Assembly: GCA_026985515.1 (NCBI GenBank)
Contig: JALSQH010000254.1
Coordinates: 1 to 23,277, forward strand
Source of the DNA: a bacterium
GTDB taxonomy: Bacteria > JALSQH01
Direction: 5' to 3'
DNA length: 23,277 bases
Made by a program: the position numbers and the translations under genes. The notes under the pieces are model-generated. The model was not told the origin of the DNA, made no database searches, and was given only the letters and a program-made list of their open reading frames with translations. Of the stretch, positions 13,305-20,271 are shown piece after piece. Within the stretch, counting starts at the first letter, position 1, and every line of letters starts with the position of its first letter.

Positions 13305-14274
13305 AATCACTATTAGAGCCCTTTCGGAGTTAACACTCCCCGCAGATGTGTCACTTTTAATTCTTGGAGATCTGGAACTTTACAGGGCTATTAGTGAAAA
13401 AATAGGGATAAATCTAAAGTTCAGTGAAGTTCAAAAGATGGATGAAATTAAGCCCGGGGTCAATTTTCTCAATGTTGAACCTTCAGGATTTGATCTTTCA
13501 ATTCTTGGTAAACCCTCTGAGAGAAGTGGTGAGGCAGCGTACAATTATCTCAAACTCTCAGCTGAACTCCTTAAAGGAGATTATGATGGTGTCGTAACTG
13601 CGCCGATAAGCAAGGAGAATATGTGGAGGGTGGGATTCAAATATCCCGGTCATACGGAATTTTATGCAGATTCTCTGGGTGCAAGAGATTTTGTGATGAT
13701 GCTGGGGGGTAAAAAGCTTAAGGTAGTTCTTGTAACCATTCATGTTCCTCTGAGGAATGTTCCTGATCTGATCACTGCAGAGAGGCTCGAAAAAACTATT
13801 AAAATCACTCACCGGGAATTTGTAATCTCTTTTGGTATATCTTCTCCGCGAATCGGAGTGGCTGGTCTCAATCCCCACGCCGGTGAGGGTGGTAAACTTG
13901 GGAGGGAGGAGATAGAGGTTATTGCTCCTGTGGTGGAAAAGATGAAAAAAGAGGGTTATAACGTGATGGGACCTTTTCCCGCAGACACTCTCTTTTACCG
14001 TGCATTCAGAGGGGAGTTTGATGTGGTTGTCTCCATGTATCATGATCAGGGGCTTGGACCCCTTAAGCTTGTTCATTTTGATGATGCTGTTAATGTAACC
14101 CTTGGTCTTCCAAAGGTCAGAACGAGTGTTGATCACGGGACTGCCTTTGACATCGCCCCCCTGTTCAGAGCAAATCCAGGCAGCATGAAAAGTGCCATAG
14201 CCACAGCAATTGAGATGATCAGAAACAGGAAAAAATATGAAGTACATAAGGATAAGGGGAGCAAGGGAACATAA
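13255..14274 (+). CDS. pdxA: 4-hydroxythreonine-4-phosphate dehydrogenase
   Basis: A 339-residue enzyme (338 if the second of two adjacent ATGs is used), normal length for PdxA. It oxidises 4-phosphohydroxy-L-threonine with NAD to the aminoketone used with deoxyxylulose phosphate by PdxJ to make pyridoxine phosphate. Motifs: TSGDPAGVGSEI at the N-terminus; TAPISKENMWRVGFKYPGHT with a metal-ligand-type His; GLNPHAGEGGKLGREE; MYHDQGLGPLKL; and VRTSVDHGTAFDIA. PdxA2-type homologues act on related phosphorylated acids in catabolism, but the surA-like neighbour favours the vitamin B6 enzyme. No strong Shine-Dalgarno; the start lies inside the preceding gene by 50 nt and the end lies inside uvrA by 38 nt, suggesting coupled translation. 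Confidence 0.92.
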   Translation: MMKLILTSGDPAGVGSEITIRALSELTLPADVSLLILGDLELYRAISEKIGINLKFSEVQKMDEIKPGVNFLNVEPSGFDLSILGKPSERSGEAAYNYLKLSAELLKGDYDGVVTAPISKENMWRVGFKYPGHTEFYADSLGARDFVMMLGGKKLKVVLVTIHVPLRNVPDLITAERLEKTIKITHREFVISFGISSPRIGVAGLNPHAGEGGKLGREEIEVIAPVVEKMKKEGYNVMGPFPADTLFYRAFRGEFDVVVSMYHDQGLGPLKLVHFDDAVNVTLGLPKVRTSVDHGTAFDIAPLFRANPGSMKSAIATAIEMIRNRKKYEVHKDKGSKGT

Positions 14275-17083
14275 TCTGAAAAGTATTAATCTGGATATTC
14301 CCAAGGAGAGATTTGTCATTATAACCGGACTGAGTGGTTCCGGGAAATCCTCTCTTGCTTTCAACACAATTTATGCCGAAAGTCAGAGACTCTACATTGA
14401 AAGCCTTTCAACCTATGCCAGACAGTTTCTGGGCCAGATGCAGAAGCCTGATGTGGATTTTATTGAGGGTCTTTCCCCTTCCATAGCCATAGAACAGCGA
14501 ACAATTACCCATAATCCGAGATCCACAGTTGGAACTGTGACTGAGGTTTACGATTATCTCAGGCTGTTGTTTGCCAGAGTGGGTAAGGCCTACTGTTACA
14601 GGTGTGGTAGGGAAATAACATCTCAGACTCCCCAGCAGATGGTGGATAAGATTATGAGTTATCCGCCCGGGACGAGAATTCTTGTTCTTGCTCCTGTGGT
14701 GAGGGGGAAAAAGGGGGAATTCAGGGATCTTTTCAGAAGACTTTTAAAGATGGGGTATGTGAGAGTTTTTGTGGATGGGGAGATGAAAGATCTCGAATCT
14801 CCCATTGATCTGGATAAAAATAAGAAACACGATATTGATGTTGTGGTGGACAGGCTTGTAATCAGCAGTGATATAAGGGGAAGATTGACAGATTCTGTGG
14901 AGCAGGCTCTTGAACTTGCCGACGGGGTTTTGAAGATAAGAAACTATGATACCGGGGAGGAGGAGCTTTTCAGCAGCAAGTTTGCCTGTGTTTACTGTGG
15001 CATCAGTTACCCCGATATTGAACCCAGATTATTTTCTTTTAACAGTCCATATGGCGCATGTCCTGTATGTCAGGGACTGGGGGTAACCTATACCTTTGAT
15101 GAGGAGGATATTTTTCCTTCCCCCCATTTACCCATTAAAAGTGCTCTTGCCTCCTGGGTACACATTGGAAGAATCTTTGAAATGAAGTTGAAGGATCTCT
15201 TTCTGTATTATGGTTACGATTTTCACACACCATACAGGGAACTGCCCCCAGAGTTCAGACGGAAGATCCTCTATGGAACAGATGATCCCATTCCCATTAC
15301 CAGAGGTGGGGCAAAGTACAGGGGCTACTGGAAGTATGAGGGTATAGTAAACTACCTGCTGGAGAGGTATGGTGAATCAGAGGGTGACGAGTTTATGGAA
15401 ATCTCTTCTCATCTCAAATACAGGACCTGTCCTGCCTGTGGAGGAGCGAGACTTCGCAAAGAGGCACTCCATGTCAAAATAGCAGGTAAGAATATATATG
15501 AAGTCACGCAAATGACTGTTAAAAAAGCCCTTGAATTCTTCAAGTCCCTTCAATTTCAGGGAAAGGATAAGATCATAGCTGAAAAGATAATTAAAGAAAT
15601 TGTCAACAGGCTAAGTTTTATGGCTGATGTGGGACTTGATTATCTGACCCTTGATCGTACAATGGGAACCCTCTCTGGAGGTGAAGCTCAGAGGATAAAA
15701 CTTGCAACGCAGATAGGTTCAAGATTGACGGGGGTACTTTACATCCTTGATGAGCCAAGCATTGGACTCCATCCGAGAGATGTTGACAGATTGATAAACA
15801 GTCTCAAGCAGTTGAGGGACCTGGGAAACACTGTAATAGTTGTGGAGCATGATGAGTCCACCATAAGAAGTGCCGATTTCATTGTTGATCTTGGTCCTGG
15901 AGCGGGGGAGAAGGGTGGTGAAGTTGTCGTTGCAGGTACCATTGATGATGTGATGAAATGTGAGAGGTCTCTCACGGGTCAATATCTGAGTGGAAAGAAA
16001 AGGATACCACTTCCTGCAAGAAGGAGAAAGAAAGCGGCTGGTTACATAAAAATAAGAGGAGCAAGGACGCATAATCTGAAAAACATCGATGTGGATATTC
16101 CTCTGGGAATGTTTGTGGGAATAACGGGTGTTTCAGGGTCGGGAAAGAGCAGTCTCATTGTTGATCTTCTCTATCCTGCTTTAAGAAAACTTACCTATTA
16201 CAGGGAAGAAAAATTTTCTTCAGAAGAGGTGGATGAAATCTCCATAAAAAAGGGATGGGTAGAGAAGGTGATTAATGTTGATCAATCCCCCATAGGAAGA
16301 ACACCCAGATCAAATCCCGCCACCTATATCGGTGTTTTTGACAGCATAAGGGAACTTTTTGCAATGTTGCCTGAAGCAAGGGCAAGGGGATACACAAAGA
16401 GCAGATTCAGTTTTAATGTCAGAGGAGGAAGATGTGAAGCGTGTAAAGGGGAAGGTGTGGTGAGAATAGAGATGCACTTCCTTCCAGATATGTATATCGT
16501 ATGTGATGAATGCAAGGGAAAGAGATACAACAGAGAGACTCTGGAGGTGAAACTCAAGGGGAAAAGTATAGCAGATGTCCTTGATATGACCGTAAGTGAA
16601 GCCCTCGAATTCTTTGCAAATTTCCCGAAGATAAAGAGGAAACTTCAGTTTCTTGCTGATGTTGGACTTGATTACATAAAACTTGGCCAGCCATCCACAA
16701 CCTTCTCCGGAGGGGAGGCACAGAGGATTAAACTTGGAAGAGAACTTCTCAGAAGAAGCACCGGAAGGATCGTGTACATCCTTGATGAACCCACCACAGG
16801 ATTGCACTTTGATGATGTGAAAAAATTGATAGATGTACTTCAGAGACTGGTTGATGCGGGTAATACGGTTATCATAATTGAACACAACCTTGATGTACTG
16901 AAGTCTGTTGATTACATTATAGATCTTGGACCTGAAGGTGGTGAAGAAGGAGGTATGGTTGTTGCTGAGGGTACCCCGGAAGAGATTGCCATGAATGATA
17001 AGAGCTACACTGGAAAATTCCTGAGAAAGGTTTTGTGGACACAGAACAATGAAGATAGAGAGAAGGAAAACCCGACAGATTAG
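14237..17083 (+). CDS. uvrA: Excinuclease ABC subunit A
   Basis: A 948-residue protein, full length for UvrA, the damage-sensing ATPase of nucleotide excision repair that loads UvrB. Two ABC ATPase modules are complete. Walker A GLSGSGKSSLAF is near residue 30-40 and GVSGSGKSSLIV near 630. The signatures LSGGEAQRIKLATQIGS (about 478) and FSGGEAQRIKLGRELL (about 823) are present, as are Walker B YILDEPSIGLHP and YILDEPTTGLHF. Zinc-type Cys pairs occur at CYRCG, CVYCG with CPVCQGLG (about 252-280), CPACGGARL, and CEACKGEG with CDECKGKRY (about 731-758). The ATG at 14237 has AGGA upstream and overlaps pdxA by 38 nt; the 3' end overlaps ispG by 35 nt. All key residues look intact. Confidence 0.97.
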   Translation: MKYIRIRGAREHNLKSINLDIPKERFVIITGLSGSGKSSLAFNTIYAESQRLYIESLSTYARQFLGQMQKPDVDFIEGLSPSIAIEQRTITHNPRSTVGTVTEVYDYLRLLFARVGKAYCYRCGREITSQTPQQMVDKIMSYPPGTRILVLAPVVRGKKGEFRDLFRRLLKMGYVRVFVDGEMKDLESPIDLDKNKKHDIDVVVDRLVISSDIRGRLTDSVEQALELADGVLKIRNYDTGEEELFSSKFACVYCGISYPDIEPRLFSFNSPYGACPVCQGLGVTYTFDEEDIFPSPHLPIKSALASWVHIGRIFEMKLKDLFLYYGYDFHTPYRELPPEFRRKILYGTDDPIPITRGGAKYRGYWKYEGIVNYLLERYGESEGDEFMEISSHLKYRTCPACGGARLRKEALHVKIAGKNIYEVTQMTVKKALEFFKSLQFQGKDKIIAEKIIKEIVNRLSFMADVGLDYLTLDRTMGTLSGGEAQRIKLATQIGSRLTGVLYILDEPSIGLHPRDVDRLINSLKQLRDLGNTVIVVEHDESTIRSADFIVDLGPGAGEKGGEVVVAGTIDDVMKCERSLTGQYLSGKKRIPLPARRRKKAAGYIKIRGARTHNLKNIDVDIPLGMFVGITGVSGSGKSSLIVDLLYPALRKLTYYREEKFSSEEVDEISIKKGWVEKVINVDQSPIGRTPRSNPATYIGVFDSIRELFAMLPEARARGYTKSRFSFNVRGGRCEACKGEGVVRIEMHFLPDMYIVCDECKGKRYNRETLEVKLKGKSIADVLDMTVSEALEFFANFPKIKRKLQFLADVGLDYIKLGQPSTTFSGGEAQRIKLGRELLRRSTGRIVYILDEPTTGLHFDDVKKLIDVLQRLVDAGNTVIIIEHNLDVLKSVDYIIDLGPEGGEEGGMVVAEGTPEEIAMNDKSYTGKFLRKVLWTQNNEDREKENPTD

Positions 17084-18122
17084 GGTGGGTGATGTTACTG
17101 TGGGAGGAGATGCCCCTGTGAGGGTTCAATCGATGACATCAACAGATACGAGAAATGTGAAAGCAACTCTTGATCAGATTCACAGATTGTATGAGGCAGG
17201 TTGCGAAATAGTTCGTGTGGCTGTTCCAGATATGGAAGCTGTCAGTGCTCTAAAAAGGATTGTTAAAGCTTCCCCCATACCTGTGATTGCAGATATCCAT
17301 TTTCACTACAAGCTTGCAATAGAATCGGTCAGGGCAGGTGCTGGAGGTATCAGGATCAATCCCGGAAATATCGGAGGCATTGAGCGTCTCAGGGAAGTTG
17401 TCAGAGCGTGTAAGGATTATGGAGTACCCATCAGAGTGGGAGTTAATTCTGGTTCTGTGGAGAGGGACCTTCTGGAGAAATATGGCTATCCATCTCCGGA
17501 GGCAATGGTGGAGAGTGCGGTGAGGCATGTGAAGATGCTTGAAGATATGAACTTTACCATGATAAAGGTCTCTGTAAAGTCCAGCAGGGTAAAGGATACC
17601 ATTGAGGCTAACCGACTTCTTTCAAAGAAGATTGATTATCCCATTCATCTTGGAGTAACTGAGGCTGGTCCATTTCCTGAGGGAGCCATAAAAACTGCTG
17701 TGGCATTTGGGGTACTTCTCAGCGAAGGTATTGGGGATACCATAAGAGTCTCTCTGACAGATGATCCCGTGAAAGAAGTTGAAGTGGGATATGAGATACT
17801 GAAGTCCCTGGAGATAAGGAGCAGGGGGGTTAACATAATCAGCTGTCCAACCTGTGGCAGAATAGAAATAGATGTAATCTCTCTCACAAAAAAGGTGAAA
17901 GAAAAATTGAAAAGTATAACGAAACCCATAACTGTTGCCATCCTGGGATGCGTTGTCAATGGTCCCGGTGAGGCTGCGGAGGCAGATGTGGCTCTTGCAG
18001 GTGGGAAGCATGTGGGGATTATCTATGTCCGGGGGAAGTATTATAAAAAGGTAAGAGAAGAAGAGATGGTGGATGAACTCTACAAAACTGTTCTTGATTA
18101 CCTTGAGGGAAAGATAAACTGA
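17049..18122 (+). CDS. ispG: 4-hydroxy-3-methylbut-2-enyl diphosphate synthase
   Basis: A 357-residue enzyme of the short bacterial form. IspG (GcpE) converts methylerythritol cyclodiphosphate to HMBPP in the MEP isoprenoid pathway using a 4Fe-4S cluster. The start RRKTRQIRVGDVTVGG and VRVQSMTSTDT is canonical, so the ATG at 17049 inside uvrA is right. The TIM barrel contains VIADIHFHYKLA, GIRINPGNIGG and HLGVTEAG. The cluster ligands are CPTCGR (about 264 and 267) and GCVVNGPGEA (about 299), with the cluster Glu in PGEA. Last gene of the plus-strand operon, overlapping uvrA by 35 nt and the convergent geranylgeranyl-reductase-family gene by 25 nt. It indicates use of the MEP rather than the mevalonate pathway. 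Confidence 0.97.
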   Translation: MKIERRKTRQIRVGDVTVGGDAPVRVQSMTSTDTRNVKATLDQIHRLYEAGCEIVRVAVPDMEAVSALKRIVKASPIPVIADIHFHYKLAIESVRAGAGGIRINPGNIGGIERLREVVRACKDYGVPIRVGVNSGSVERDLLEKYGYPSPEAMVESAVRHVKMLEDMNFTMIKVSVKSSRVKDTIEANRLLSKKIDYPIHLGVTEAGPFPEGAIKTAVAFGVLLSEGIGDTIRVSLTDDPVKEVEVGYEILKSLEIRSRGVNIISCPTCGRIEIDVISLTKKVKEKLKSITKPITVAILGCVVNGPGEAAEADVALAGGKHVGIIYVRGKYYKKVREEEMVDELYKTVLDYLEGKIN

Positions 18123-19174
18123 GAAATATTTCTCCAGAGAAGCGTAATAAAAATAAAAGGATGCCTGTATATTTCCCCATAACCTGAAAGGCGCGAGAGA
18201 TCTTTTTGAAGTTTTTTGTCTGAAATCATTTTCAACCACTTTTCGCCATATCTGCTGTAAATCAGAGAAGATAAAAGGGTATTGAACCTGAATTTTTTCC
18301 CTGTAAAACTTGAGTATAACGCACTGTAGTAATTGGGAAAATCTCTTCTGCCCCTTGAGGTGCTCCATATTATTTCTCTTGCTGCCAGCATTCCCATTTC
18401 TATGGCGGGTGCTATCCCCTCTCCAAGAAGTGGATCAACTCCAATTCTCTCTCCCACAAGTATTAATCCTTTCTTCCAGTGGGGATTGAGTGGTGAGTAG
18501 AGATGCTCTGCTGCTCCCTCCATGAAATTTTTTTGAGGTCTTCCCTGAAAGTAAAAATACCCCTTTGAAGTTGTCTCAACAGAAGGTATTGTCCAGTGAT
18601 AACCCCTCTGCCCCTTATTGTGAAAAAATGTGAATGTGGGATTGCCATCTTCTGCCGAATCTGTCCTCACTACCAGCAGAGGTACTATTTTTCCTTTGAG
18701 GGGAAGAATTTTTCTTGTTATTCCTCTGATCCCATCTGCTCCAACAATTATTTCTCCTTCTAACTTTCCACATCTGGTATCCACTTCCCAGTGTTCTTCT
18801 TTTTCAATGATTGATAAAACTTCACAGTTATCTCTAATTTCAATTCCCATATCAAGTGCGTGTTGAGCCAGATTATGATCAAATTTCTCTCTTTTTACAA
18901 TTATTCCACTTTCCCGCCCCTTAACTGTGATTTCTCTATCCCTGAAGCGAAGGGTAACTGTATCATAGGGAATCCCCTCCTTGTATTTGAATTTGAGTTT
19001 TTCCAGCAATTTCACTCCCTCTGGGGTGATCATCCCGCCACACGGTTTATGCCGGGGGTATCTGTACTTTTCAAGAATTGTAATTCTGTCCTTCCATTCA
19101 GGTTTCAGCAGAACCAGGGTTATTCCGGTGCTCAGGCCGGCAGGTCCACCTCCAATAATTACCACTTTTTTCAT
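18098..19174 (-). CDS. Geranylgeranyl reductase family flavoprotein
   Basis: A 358-residue FAD-dependent oxidoreductase. The dinucleotide motif GGGPAGLSTG is at residues 8-17. The family hallmark PRHKPCGGMITPEG follows near residue 42, then IVGADGIRGITRK and the second FAD motif VDPLLGEGIAPAIEMGMLAAREI. Members saturate isoprenoid chains (chlorophyll side chain, archaeal lipids, menaquinone side chains) or act on other lipids; the substrate cannot be chosen from sequence. The segment before the second FAD motif reads GERIGVDPL rather than the common GDAAGxVxPL, a small departure. Its ATG overlaps the stop of the upstream hydrolase by ATGA, so the two are co-translated. It converges on ispG, whose product feeds isoprenoid supply. 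Confidence 0.88.
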   Translation of the reverse strand: MKKVVIIGGGPAGLSTGITLVLLKPEWKDRITILEKYRYPRHKPCGGMITPEGVKLLEKLKFKYKEGIPYDTVTLRFRDREITVKGRESGIIVKREKFDHNLAQHALDMGIEIRDNCEVLSIIEKEEHWEVDTRCGKLEGEIIVGADGIRGITRKILPLKGKIVPLLVVRTDSAEDGNPTFTFFHNKGQRGYHWTIPSVETTSKGYFYFQGRPQKNFMEGAAEHLYSPLNPHWKKGLILVGERIGVDPLLGEGIAPAIEMGMLAAREIIWSTSRGRRDFPNYYSALYSSFTGKKFRFNTLLSSLIYSRYGEKWLKMISDKKLQKDLSRLSGYGEIYRHPFIFITLLWRNISQFIFPSR

Positions 19175-20136
19175 TTCTCAATCAATGGTTGTTTTACAGG
19201 GGTTCCGTCTGACCATAGTCCCATAAATCTAGCTTCAGGGGTGTCATTAATATAATTGCAATTTTCTCCGTAGAAACTGCATTCAATCAGTGCTTCTGAC
19301 CATTTCCAGAAACCATACCAGTCAAGGGCATTTGTTGTACTTTCTCCAGAGAGGGGAGCGAGGTGATCTGCAATGAGAGGATAATCCCCATGAGAATCAC
19401 TCAGCATTGTAATTCTTGTTTTTCTGTAAGATGGGATCCTGGTTGCTTCATTAAAGATTTTATCTGCGTAGATTGAGCCTGCAACGAAATCATCTTCGGC
19501 AGATAGGGTGATCAACAGCGTGCTGGTGGGAATTCCATTGAAATTTTCCTCTTTCAGGGGCAGAACCGTACCTGGCTCAACGGCAAAAATACATGCAGGT
19601 TCTGGCAGAGACAATTTTCTGTACATTCCAGCTATCACCGCAGAAAAGTAACCTCCAAGTGAATGTCCCATAAAGCATATTCTGAGGGAGTGGGGTATAT
19701 CCTCGTTGTCAAGGATCTTTAGAGCCCTTGTGGTTGAGGAAGTCAGGTTGTTGAACATGGACTCAATGTCAACACTCAGCATTGTCTGATAATATGGATA
19801 AATGATGATATTCCCCTTTCTGACAATGTGGGAAATCCACAGCCTGTAAAAATCAGGGGAAATAGCAGTGTAACCATGTATGAAAACAACCACTGGAGCA
19901 GCAGAGGAGAGATTGTCTGGATAGAAAATCTTTACTTTTCCTGCTCCCTCTCCATCCTCAATTATGCTGATTGTGGAGAATAAATAATTGCTCCCCTCTG
20001 GTCCCGAATCAGGTTGTTTCACGGGAGGTAATATTTTTTCTCTAAGGTTGCTCTCTTTCTTTACCTGTTTTTTCTCCTGCCCACATCCTGCCGGGAGGAT
20101 GAGAAGAGATAAAATGAGAAGAAACTTTTTCATCAT
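19171..20136 (-). CDS. Lipoprotein alpha/beta hydrolase
   Basis: A 321-residue lipoprotein with lipobox LPAGC (Cys18). The hydrolase fold shows the oxyanion strand VVVFIHGYTA, the nucleophile elbow GHSLGG with Ser159, an acid residue in LSAEDDFVAG (Asp215 or Asp216) and a likely catalytic His249 in SDSHGDYPLIADH. The set suggests an active esterase or lipase-like enzyme anchored in the envelope; platelet-activating-factor-acetylhydrolase-like or dienelactone-hydrolase-like families are possible. Two adjacent ATGs (20136 and 20133) are possible starts; no Shine-Dalgarno is seen and the -10 is 8 nt before the first, so the mRNA is probably leaderless. It forms a two-gene operon with the downstream flavoprotein, which suggests a lipid substrate (inference). 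Confidence 0.85.
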   Translation of the reverse strand: MMKKFLLILSLLILPAGCGQEKKQVKKESNLREKILPPVKQPDSGPEGSNYLFSTISIIEDGEGAGKVKIFYPDNLSSAAPVVVFIHGYTAISPDFYRLWISHIVRKGNIIIYPYYQTMLSVDIESMFNNLTSSTTRALKILDNEDIPHSLRICFMGHSLGGYFSAVIAGMYRKLSLPEPACIFAVEPGTVLPLKEENFNGIPTSTLLITLSAEDDFVAGSIYADKIFNEATRIPSYRKTRITMLSDSHGDYPLIADHLAPLSGESTTNALDWYGFWKWSEALIECSFYGENCNYINDTPEARFMGLWSDGTPVKQPLIEK

Positions 20137-20144
20137 CCAGAGAA

Positions 20145-20173
20145 ATTATACCTCACCAGGTGTATCTCCTCAA
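20145..20173 (-). promoter_or_regulatory. Promoter of the hydrolase-flavoprotein operon
   Basis: On the minus strand: TTGAGG (20173-20168), a 17-nt spacer and a perfect TATAAT (20150-20145). The first ATG follows after 8 bases. The short palindrome CACCAGGTG (20154-20162) lies between the two hexamers and could be an operator, though at 9 bp it may be chance. Confidence 0.65.
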
Positions 20174-20209
20174 CAGAATAATCCTTTGAGAATATACACT
20201 ATCTTTTTC

Positions 20210-20239
20210 TTGACATCTGAAGGGTTTTTACTGTATAGT
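20210..20239 (+). promoter_or_regulatory. Promoter of the OmpA-type gene
   Basis: TTGACA (20210-20215), an 18-nt spacer and TATAGT (20234-20239). The start near 20246 leaves a leader of about 26 nt carrying AAAGGGGG before the ATG at 20272. In contrast to its divergent neighbour this gene has a normal leader. Confidence 0.65.
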
Positions 20240-20271
20240 ATATAGAGTTACAGTAAAAGGGGGAAAATAGT

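Noticed and set aside
13558-14367. Minus-strand frame of 269 codons
   Set aside because: It is antisense to pdxA and uvrA, both of which carry full family motifs.
17622-18368. Minus-strand frame of 248 codons
   Set aside because: It spans the antisense of ispG and an alternative frame of the flavoprotein gene; no motif or start signal.
20154-20162. Palindrome CACCAGGTG between promoter hexamers
   Set aside because: Only 9 bp and single-copy in the region, so not enough to call an operator.
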